Origin: Coniochaeta sp. PMI_546
Lineage: Eukaryota; Ascomycota; Sordariomycetes; Coniochaetales; Coniochaetaceae
Direction: 5' to 3'
Assembly (NCBI GenBank): GCA_021432605.1
Contig: MU271162.1
Span: forward strand, 381,721 to 445,720
Length of the DNA stretch: 64,000 nt
The notes beneath the pieces were generated by a model that worked only from the letters and a program-made list of their open reading frames with translations, made no database searches and was not told where the DNA came from. How positions within the stretch are numbered: position 1 is the stretch's first letter; each line of letters opens with the position of its first letter. The position numbers were made by a program, and so were the translations under genes. Positions 49,910 through 59,388 of this stretch are shown in pieces.

Positions 49910-50699
49910 GCTGATCTCAAGACTATGTTGGATGAAGTGGGAAACGCCAATTTTTCATTTGTTCAGATTGCCTCCCGGTGAAAGAATGTTTGAAGGGGTG
50001 TGTTTTCAGGTATTCGACGTGATTTGAGTTGCTGACGCTCCTATCCAAGTTTCCTATGTCATTTCTTTTGTTCGATTGATAATTCAAGGCATATACTCTT
50101 TCTCTCATTTTTCAAAGTTAGCTAGATAATGAATAGCTATTTAAATCTGCTCAATTACAAGAGTCAATTCACTTCCATTCACTTGATATGTTACCATGTT
50201 ATAAGAGTGTGGCGAGGTGTCGCCGACAAGTGGCACCAGAAGAGATGTTCGTTGTAGGACGTAAATGTTTTATTCGTATGCTCTGTGCTTATCTAGGCCT
50301 AATCTGTCTTCCTTGATACAGGTGCTAGGATACATAGGCTGCATAGTAATTAACTAGTATACGGCGGAATGATAGTCATAAAGAGTTGTTAAGACACGAA
50401 GCAAATCAGTGCAGCGGTCTGAGTTCATGAAGGAGTTCCATTAGTCATACTAGACGGCTCAAGTAATATTACGATAATGACATGTTTCGACCACAGCTAC
50501 ACCCACACGTCCGCCGAGGTTGCCAGCTACCAAAGAGCTGCTAAATATCTACAAGGCTAATATGAGCACTATATGGCCTTGGAATCCACAGGAGCACAAT
50601 ATTGCGCGCCATTCAAGTACTGTTCTTTAGTGCAGATGTTCACTACTAGAGCGAACGATGCGGCCTTTCGAAAAGAAATCAAATCATGCAGAAAGATGT
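49910..50699. other. Convergent intergenic region, no gene seen
   Basis: The stretch between the stop of the NRPS (+) and the stop of the membrane protein gene (-) holds the 3' ends of both. It is A+T-richer than the coding DNA. I see no supported gene or RNA. A unique polyadenylation site cannot be chosen by eye. Confidence 0.7.
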
Positions 50700-52419
50700 T
50701 TATTGGATAAAATCGCTGCTAACTGAGTGTTTGGACATCGCATCAACCCTGCCCGTTTCTACTAGCTCGATAGTGCTTGACTGCGCACCGTTGTGCAGGC
50801 AAGACCTGAGATTGAAGCCACGCGAAAAAACGATTGTATGGGTCGGGTCACGTATGTCGTGTCCACTCTTCGCACGAGAGCGATTGTCCAATCGTGCATT
50901 TGTCGCTTCCATGTCAGATCTGGTGGACGAGCCCATATGCTTTGGGAACACCTTGACGAGAAGAAGACGTATATTCGGCATGCACGCGCAACAAACAGCG
51001 ACATTAAGCTCTACATCGGACCAGTAGGCGGTATCATAGGCATCCCCTGTCCTGTGTTAGGGGCAAGCGTTCTTGAAGAAGAAAAAGGGATAATCCTACA
51101 TGTTGGGTTGACCGTGTTGCCGAACTTCACCAGGAATTGAAGCCGTAAAATACTGACGGCTGTGACACTGTCATGAAATCAGCTACTTGATCGTCTGCAT
51201 CCAACTGAGTAATAGCACGGCGACTCACAAGATGCCCACACCGAACATCAGGACGACGCCAACCTTCTTCTTCCAATGAAGCCGTAGATGAATGACCTGG
51301 GATAACGGAAGGGCCAGCATCCAGAGATCAAGAAAGATACTGACGGCAGCATTGGCCCAAGTCAAGACATTGACACTGATGCATCGGCCCTGGTGTAAGG
51401 CGTCCCATCCTTCCCAGTAGTGCTGGATCGGCTGGCACTGGAATATGGTAACGAAGTCGAAAACAACAAGGCACAGCACTGTTGTAAAGATAGTGCCCCA
51501 TATTAAACGTCGAATTGACGTGCCGGGGAAGATTCGGAGGTAAAAGATAAGAATGCACAGCTTGACCGTGAAGACTTCGGTGAAGTAGAGTACTTCATTT
51601 ATATAGAGAAACTTTGCATCCCCATTGTCAGTTGACGGCACGAGCAAGGGTGACGGGTTGAGCTTACCTTCAGGAACCTAGTGATCTGGTCAAAGGGAAC
51701 CGTCCACACGTCTCTTCCCAAACCATTTGGGGTGACTGGCAAGGTGTTAGGTAAAAGTGACCGCAGCTAGAGGCCAGATAAAACTAACGTCCATGAATAT
51801 TGATCGCTGTCGAAGGTATTCCAACAAGCTACGGCAAACAGTGGTTGTCAGCGTGTCGCGAACACCTCAAATCAAGTGCACTGTGTACTAACGAAGCTGA
51901 AGAGGATCATATGGTCGTCGACGTAAAAACCTGAACCAAACAGAAGCCGTTCCAGAAATCTAAGTCCGACGAAGAGAGTGGTAACTAAGATGAAGGCAAT
52001 GGAAATCGTATTATATGCTTCGCTCTGGTTTCTGACAGTCGCATCACAATCAACGGATGCCAGGTTTATGGCCACTGATATTCCAGCACATTGTCAGCGA
52101 CGTGGATGACCAGACAGGTGGACTAAACTTTTTTCGATTCAACTCACGAAGAAGGTCCTTCGGCATACATGTATTCTTCCCACACTCGAAGATATGCTCG
52201 GCAAAGGAAGAACACGAAGAATTAGACAGGAAAGACGCAAGACACTCTTTCTACGTGCCACATTAGCCACCCGGTTGCACAGTACGTTTGCAAACGTTGC
52301 CTGGTATACGATGCACCTACAGCGCACTCTGGTGCTGACGAAGCTGAGGAGTTTGGAGCGCAGATTGACGGGCTGATAGCGAGCAAGAAAACAATAGCGA
52401 CCTGATAGAAGCTCATCAT
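50700..52419 (-). CDS. Rhodopsin-fold integral membrane protein with CFEM-like N-terminus, multi-exon
   Basis: This is a fungal seven-helix membrane protein of the rhodopsin-domain family (also called the satratoxin SC1-type family), probably of the plasma membrane; its biochemical role is unknown. Readable pieces in order are a signal peptide (MMSFYQVAIVFLLAISPSICA from 52419), a short Cys-containing segment with CMPKDLL like the end of a CFEM domain, the helix AINLASVDCDATVRNQ with LVTTLFVGLRFLERLL and VDDHMILFSF, GLGRDVWTVPFDQITRFLK near 51700, FLYINEVLYFTEVFTVKLC, CQPIQHYWEGW, CISVNVLTWANAAVSIFLDL, and YWSDVELNVAVCCACMPNIR near 50980. About six introns are needed. Two are clear: 51892 down to about 51830, and a GTAAGC donor after RFLK. 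The N-terminal exon joins are uncertain and the CFEM Cys pattern is incomplete. Confidence 0.75.
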
Positions 52420-53530
52420 TGCGGCGACGCAGAAGGGTTCGGCATCTGACTTTGGCACAGTCCATACAAGCACATCACCACGGTAAAACCGAGGAGGCTT
52501 CTGTACCGGTGTCGACTTAATATAACTGCCCATCCAAGCATCGCTTTGCCTCTCGAAGGCCTGCCATGGACTTGATGTCTCTCGCATCCATAATTTCGCT
52601 GACCCGGATGGTGTGAACCCCCTGAACGGCTGGAACTTCTGGAACGCTACTGGCTGTCTTTGACACCACGGTTTCAGGAGGAAGTTATGGGGCAAGGGAG
52701 TCCGGAAGTCTAGTGCAATGCAAGTGAACGTTTGGGGAACTGGGAAGCCGCAAGAGCATAACGCTAACCAAGCTTAACAGTAGCGTCAACGCACTGATGG
52801 CTGGATTCCCTAAAATTGATGACTGGCCGGGCACTACCCTGGTGGTGGACTGATGGAAAGTGTTTGAACGCAACCATGCGATAATTCTTGTCGACGACGT
52901 GAACAACGGCCATGTTATGGTCTACAATTGTGAACCACCAGAGTTACAGAATAGACGTTTCACAGTTTGGTCTAAGTCTGACGCGGGTATCAATAACGAT
53001 CGCGCGGACCAAAAAAAAAAAAAAAATAACAAATATCTACCAAGTCTACGTGTAAACAGCTCGGCAAAGTCTGAAGCATGGCTTTTTGCAGCTGATAGTG
53101 ACGCGCACCGCCCGAAGATCCCACGTAACTGTTAAGCGAATCGTTGGATAAGGTATACTGTGGTAACCGCTTTCTAACAACCTGCAGCCCTTAAAGGAGG
53201 TCAAAGCCGGGGAGAACGCCACATGCTACCTTCCCCGCAATGGCACACCTCGGCTGAGAGTCTATACGTGAAAGTGGACCAACCAAAGTCAAATTGCCCG
53301 GGTTATCCTGGTTGTTTTCTTTTTTTACACCGAGCTGCATATCAAAGAAGCGCAGGCTACCACGCCAGGGAAGCAGTAACCCGAAGAGCCATCCACGAAG
53401 ACAGTTGTAAGTGAATGCTGCTACCTTATTAACACGTTCGTTGGATGGGGCATATAGTGCAGACTTGGAGCCTAGATAGCTGAAAGCAGACTGGCTAGCC
53501 AAGTTAGTCTTTCTTGATGACAATCATTGA
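52420..53530. other. Spacer without a recognisable gene
   Basis: Only short overlapping open frames without recognisable domains occur here. The stretch just left of 52800 would hold the promoter of the minus-strand membrane protein gene. It contains a poly-A run at 53011-53026. Confidence 0.6.
53011..53026 (+). repeat. Poly-A homopolymer, 16 nt
   Basis: Sixteen adenines in a row in non-coding DNA. I see no target-site duplication or retroposed gene attached to it. Confidence 0.9.
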
Positions 53531-55150
53531 TTATTATATTGTCATTTGTCCTTATTGGAAAACCGGCCTGATCGGCTAAGAATCTAAATGTACTTTATAA
53601 CGAAAGGATTACCGAATATGGGTCTTGTGGGTATGTTCGTAAATGTTCTTCTAGTAGCGGATATATAGCTATACCTTAAGTACCTTTAACGTAATCTAGT
53701 CGGCGATCAAGATTGGGTATCCCTTATAATATTACCTAACGTTAGGCCGAGCTCAGGTACGACTTATGGATTTTAACGGCTGTCCAAGATACTTGCGAAG
53801 CGTATTAGTCAAATATTATCTTGGGATAATACCTTGCTTACGAAAGGAAGTTAACTATGATATATTACGTATCGCGTTTTAGGATCTCAACTTTGGAGCC
53901 CGGTTACCGAGACTAAATAGCTACCTTTATACGTAGAATACCTAGTTTTGTAATTACTCTCGTATATAAGTCAACAAGTAAGGCCCTTACAATTGCTCTA
54001 GGTGAAGATCCTATATCAAATATAGGGTTGGAAGTTATTCGCGGTTCAAGTTACAAAGATATATTAAACCTAATCATTTCTTAGAACAGATGTTAAAACT
54101 ATATGGTTTCTAGAAGTTATTACAATCGTCAGCTACGCTATTTTAGCTGCGATACTATCGTCTAATTTTCTTATAGCTCCCTCGTATAGTACTGTTCGTA
54201 CAAATTACCATTTCCGATGGCTAGGCCAATTGTTACCTTATAGCTGACAAATTGTATGGTATTATACGTTTACTACCCTTAATCAAATCTATAGGAGATT
54301 GATTCGATTTGTAGCTGGTTGGTAGCTTATAGAGACTATCCTTAACCTCGCTTGTTATAGTACTATTGATTTGAGTAGTAGACTAATAGGATTGTTAGCT
54401 ATCCTGGTTATTGTATAGAGGTAGGAGTCTTTGACAAAGAGGTTCGGAATATACCTTTTCCGTAAACCATGTTGAAAATGGGGAAAATAGTCGTAATGCT
54501 ATAAACGCTATATTATATATAGCGTTAGTATCCGGGATTCTTCGGCTATATCTAGATTTGTCGACCCCTTACCGATTCACTTTATAATCTTAGCAAGAAA
54601 CGTTCAAACGTACTCTTCTCGCCGAACCACTCGACCTAAGCTAGCCTATGCCAAACGACGCTCTTGTAGAGATATTCAACTCGATCGTCGACGGTTGTAG
54701 GAAGACATAATGGACGTACGCGATATAGTCTTCGGCTGAACTAGAAAAGCCGGCTTGTCTCTTTGCCTACCTTGGTCGACCTTCCTTGCTGACTCTTGAC
54801 CGCTCTTCGTACGATATAATATCCTTCACTATTATATTTCCCAACAAGCCTAAGATACGCTATCGTTTCGTCTTAATAATACTCAAGTTGCCTAGCTAAG
54901 AGTCTGTCTTACCATATAGCTATTTAATATACTCTCGTATGCGTTCTATATCCCCCCGTCATTTGTTTCGCCATCTTCCAGACCGACCGCCGGGACTTAA
55001 TCCCTCCTGGCGACCCAATACACGTTCTTCCCAAGCCAGCGTCTGTATTTCAGGATGGTACACTCGGATCGTCAATCTCTCCCTCATGCTCCATCTTATT
55101 TACGTGTTTATTAACACTTAGGATAGCGAGCTATGCTGCCTTATTAAAAT
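53531..55150. other. A+T-rich, TpA-rich degenerate tract, possibly RIP-altered repeat DNA
   Basis: Composition changes sharply from the surrounding G+C-richer DNA. TpA steps are dense (many TATA, CTTA, GTAT and TATAG words), stops fill all frames, and no open frame reaches 65 codons. This is the look of ascomycete DNA altered by repeat-induced point mutation, usually a dead mobile element. I see no terminal repeats or recognisable element protein, so no family is named. Confidence 0.55.
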
Positions 55151-55155
55151 CTCTT

Positions 55156-55596
55156 TTGTTACCAGCATACCCGCACAATAGGGAAAGTCGTATCCCGTTT
55201 GACCGCGATAGCTTTGTTCAACATCATACAGCATTCGCCGATCTTGGACTTGGGAGGACAGCCGTCAATGTTCCTCATGCCGTCTCGACACTACCGGTAG
55301 TCTGCAGCTTCGAATATGCAACTTTTGAGCCTGTTATACGTCCAGTACTCACTACTACTGCAGGATTCGAGGAACACGATTGGTGGGGCTTTACTGGGCT
55401 GGCAACGGGCCAGCAATACAACAATAACTCTTGTGGCGGGGAAGCCATCTGGTTGAGCCATGCCGTTCTTTGGGGCATCCGCGACAGTGGCTTATCTGCC
55501 TGTAGGTGTGGTGTGGATTCAGGTAGATTGCGGAGTGCTCGTCGAAGAACGACACACAAGCCTCAGGGTATTATTGCCCAGCAGGCAAAGGTCTGA
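55156..55596 (+). other. Unassigned open frame of 146 codons, doubtful as a gene
   Basis: An ATG-to-stop frame lies between the degenerate tract and the hydrolase 3' end. Its translation (for example HHTAFADLGLGRTAVNV and GFEEHDWWGFTGLATG) matches no domain I know. The opposite strand carries a 94-codon frame over the same bases. It could be a fragment of an older gene. The next gene ends only 37 bases away on the other strand. Confidence 0.2.
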
Positions 55597-55632
55597 CTGC
55601 TCTCGAATCTTCGGACCATTTTGGGTCTAAAA

Positions 55633-57711
55633 CTATACTCTAACAAACGGAAGTATTACATGGCTCGGATATTCTCCGCCCATGTGAACTACGTGTGTAC
55701 CCTTGTTGCCTGTCATGAATTCTCCACGCAATGGTTCAAATTCAGCCAAGGTCATGTGGTGTCCAGCGATCTTGAAGACCAGGCGCTCCCCAGGCTGAAA
55801 TACTATGCCAGAGGGCCAGATTCCGATATCCAGCTTGACAACCGTGCCCGGGGGGATCTTCTGCTCTTTGAGATGGCTGTGAAGGGGCCAGTGAGGCTTT
55901 GAGAGCTCCAAGTCGATTTCTCGGTGGCTAGCACGCAGAATGCCGCTTGGACCAAGGTACTTATTCGTATTGGTAGAAACCACCTCGGAAGCCTGAAGCT
56001 GCAGGTCTCGGAGGGGGATGTTGATGTTTTGCAGTATGTTACCATCAACATCTGCCTTCCGTAGCTGAACAAAGAAGTCCATATCATCAGCATCTGGGCA
56101 TGACATGTATACAACGGCTTTAGGGTAGCCAACGAGATTGCTACGATGCGAGAAGGTGTATTCAAAGCAGAGCTCCTCGGGGTCCGAGTCGATCTGCAGC
56201 GATGGCACGTCTGATCGATAGGACATGGTGGCCGGTTCAGAAGGCGTGCTCTCCGTCAGACATCTGTCTTGGGAAAGATAGAAGGTACGATACTCTGTGT
56301 TGGGAATAGGCCAGTTATCGAAGCGGTGGTTGTACTCGGGTTCCTATCGAGCGTCAGCGACTCAGCTACGGCAACCTCATGAGCTGTATACCTCGTTGAA
56401 ACGCAGCAGTGAGACTCGAGCGCGTGGCGTTTCACGCCAGCCGTTTTGCTTCCCTTTCAAGAAGTGGTCGAAGAAAAGTTGCAAGTCTTCAGTGCACTCG
56501 GATGAGTACAGATCGTGCCATTCCATGGTTGGATGAACGCGCAGCCTGTTGACTGTACATCAGCACACCGGGCAACAGCAGGGGTCCTTAAAGGCCTCAA
56601 AGATTAATATCTCTCACCATTTATCTTTACTTGGCAGATCTTCGAACATCCGGAACGAGCCGACGGTATGTAACGCTGACGAGTAGCTCGCTAAAACATA
56701 GGCGGGGATATGTATCTGTTCAGCCTTGGCTCTCTTGTCCTCCCAATAGCCGTTCATCAGAGGGTACTTCTTAAGCATGCCTAGGACATCTTCTTGCTGC
56801 TTTCGTCCTTTTTTGAAGTCATTATTATGTCCTTTGCGGGCAGGTGGAGGAATGGGGCAGGGGGTTGTCGATGAGTCCTACCTATGATACCGACTGTCGC
56901 AAGAAAGCCCCAGAAAGGCTCTAAGGTACACCGCCTCTGCAGACAGTCTCGCGGTAGAAGTCACTGAACCCTTCCAGAGGAGCAAAGCATGTAAGGTGCG
57001 GTGGCTTCTCAGCAGCAATAAGCCATTGTGCTGCGCCCAGCCACGAGTTACCGACCAGAGAGACTTTGCCACTGCACCAAGGGAGGCTGGCAATATGTTC
57101 AATGGCGTCGTATCCGTCGCGACCCTCTCCCGTTCCGAACCATCTAAGACAGGGTAAGCTTAGGCATACCGCTTCACTTCGAGTCAGTGACTGACCTGAC
57201 ATCGCCTTCCGAGTCAAACGCTCCTCGCGAATTCACGTTAACAACTGCGTAGCCTCTGGCAGTCCACTCGGCAGGATCTGGGGCTTCAAAGCTCTCGAAG
57301 CCCGAGAGTCTGCTCTGAGGGACGCCAACACGACCGGGAACGAGGTCCAAGCTGAAAAATCCTGTGGGAAATGGTTTGTAAATCGCCGGGTGGGGGAGGT
57401 GGGGGAGAGACGATAGCCATACCGGTGCCGCTTTTCCCATAGGGACTCCAAGCAACGAGAGCTGGTACATTGCTCGCCGAGTCCGCGGGGCGGAAAACGT
57501 CCGCACGTAGTTTTGTTCCATCGCGGAGAGGGACCTCGATGTCTCTCTCATAAATGGTATCGGCACGGAATGCACGGTGTTCGGGCGTCTTTTGGAAGCC
57601 GGCCTGAAGATTGACAATTTCGGGTTTCAATCCGTCATAACGAGAGACCGGCGACTCAGGTGACACTGTTGCGCGTTGCAAAACGTCAAAGCTGGCAACC
57701 TGGTAAGCCAT
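55633..57711 (-). CDS. CocE/NonD-type serine hydrolase (X-Pro dipeptidyl-peptidase family fold), one apparent frameshift
   Basis: This alpha/beta-hydrolase family cleaves esters or amides. The N-terminal part has RDGTKLRADVFRP and ALVAWSPYGKSG. The nucleophile is the Ser in LVGNSWLGAAQW. FAPLEGFSDFYRE follows, then a jelly-roll C-terminal part with the likely catalytic His in NKGTHVVHMGGEYPSH. Exons as I read them are 57711-57423, 57361-57196, 57143-56882, 56792-56618, 56545-56392 and 56343-55633, all with GT/AG borders, giving about 585 residues, normal for the family. In exon 3 the frame slips by one base around 56920-56935: RETVCRGGVP runs into a stop, while EPFWGFLATVGII continues in another frame. 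This is either a real lesion or a sequencing error. An upstream ATG at 57753 is possible. It is divergent from the monooxygenase pseudogene and may be a cluster tailoring enzyme, by position only. Confidence 0.75.
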
Positions 57712-57753
57712 TCTGGTGCAGCTGGGATTAGGTAGGCAACTCTTTTGCATCAC

Positions 57754-59388
57754 TGTTTTCGTTGAGATTTGACGCTCAGGTAAGGGGACTTATATAAATG
57801 ATGTTCCCCACTACTGCCCTCTTGAGGCCCCGCGACCCCTCCCAACGCTTCCCCTTCTCCCCTTCTCCGGCCCAAAGGACCAAATCGTTGTAGGCTCGGT
57901 TCTCGAGTATACATCGACTGTCTTCTTCTTCTGACTCTCGGGCCATGGGGAAGGTCGGCAGCACCATCCGCCGAAAACGAAGGGGCAAGCCAAAGCTCTG
58001 GTTCAGTTGACTAGCTGCAGATGGCAGGATAGTTGTCAGAAGAGTCACCTGGCATGCGTCGAGAAAGTCCGCACATCGAAGTAGTAAGAATACCGAAAGG
58101 GAGAGCGAGCAATTTCACATACGGTATTGCTCGGAGTTATGGAGACTATATGTTGATTTCAGACTCTGCTTCCACTTCTGGTCCACCCCTCGTCCTTCGC
58201 GTCCTTTCAACACCATGACGACATGTCCTACCGCGGATTAGTCCTGATAATATTCGGGTTAGGCCTAAAGAAATTTTGCACATCTGGACACCAAGCAAGC
58301 CAGATCTCACCCTCTTCCCTTTTCTATACCGGCGCTTTCAGGGACAGGACCGAATCTAACGCTTCTAATCGCCCTTCCTTGTTCTTGTTCATGAGCAATT
58401 GGGCGAAATAGCGGTGCAAAGAAGCCACCATTATCGATGACCCAGTCCATCTCTGAAATGTATCGCTGAGCAAGTGTCTGGGGCGCTGCGAGTCACTGGT
58501 CTTCGATGTTGCGCAGGCCAACGAATGTCTCTAGTAGAAGTACGCATGTACCGCGGGATATTTGAACGCAGGATGACTAGCTTGTCGCCCTGGGATCCAA
58601 CTTTCACGGTCGCTGCTACTTCTGCTGCCGGACTGATATAGTGAAGCTTGAAGTCTCTACACACCTCCAAGGTTGTATTGGCATTGATGATTCCTCCGGG
58701 TGGATGGAAGCCCTAAGGCTCAATGCAATTTTCAGCTACCCGCTGTCCGACGCCATGGGGACCCAAAACTGCTCTTGAAGTTCGTTCTCTCTTCCCCTTC
58801 GCTCTTCAGGTTTGACCATGCTTCTACTTACCATGCGTGCCATGTAACATCGTGCTCGTGACCCACTGTACGATGTGAATCAAGTTGAACTCCCCGTACA
58901 AGATAATATTCCATCGCGATAATGCATACTTCTCCAGTGATTCCAACGCCGACCGGTTTGGACACTGGCCACAGCTTGCAGTTCAGATCTGCAACTTCTC
59001 CTATGTAGCAGCACGAACGGTCGGCGGATGGTGAGTGAAGTGTATGCGGCCCCGCGTGGGGAAGGGGGGACAACATGATTTCCTGGGTACGTGAGGCCGC
59101 TCCTTCATGCCGCAGCAGCTCAGGGGCTGGGCCCATCTACGCGGGGCCGCGGCGAAGCAAGTGTAGCAAAAGGGTTGCACCCAGTAGTTAGTTCTATTTG
59201 TCTGCCTTAGCAATAGATTGTGCCGATTTGGTCATTCTCCCCCTCCTACTAGACCATTTCAGCTGGCAGTTCATATAAATGCTGTCTGTAAGTCGAACAC
59301 CCAAACTCCGTTGTCGCATCGGCGTCTCTGAGAATAGCCCAACACATGCAAGCACGACAGACGCATCGAGTCAACTAACACTTGCGAG
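57754..59388. other. Divergent intergenic region between hydrolase and monooxygenase
   Basis: This 1.6-kb stretch should hold the promoters of both flanking genes. It has no long open frame. A minus-strand patch at 58330-58760 reads like eroded protein and is listed separately. Otherwise I see nothing that can be named. Confidence 0.6.
58330..58760 (-). pseudogene. Possible eroded protein-coding relic, family unknown
   Basis: Two minus-strand pieces in different frames look protein-like: GIINANTTLEVCRDFKLHYI with ATVKVGSQGDKLVILRSN, and further on TLAQRYISEMDWVIDN with GGFFAPLFRPIAHE. The first piece vaguely recalls a hot-dog thioesterase strand order, but I cannot confirm it. A stop and a change of frame separate them. 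Either an unrecognised gene with short introns or a remnant. Confidence 0.25.

Noticed and set aside
44-49837. Many antisense and shifted frames of 60-250 codons across the NRPS
   Set aside because: They repeat at the same place in successive modules, lack domains, and are shadows of a G+C-rich coding strand.
48600-49840. Thioesterase or reductase at the C-terminus
   Set aside because: No GxSxG in an esterase context and no NAD(P) Rossmann motif is present; the segment is a C domain.
53011-53026. Poly-A run as the tail of a retroposed gene
   Set aside because: No adjacent coding remnant and no flanking duplication is visible.
55275-55559. Minus-strand frame as a transporter fragment
   Set aside because: No membrane segments or family motifs could be read.
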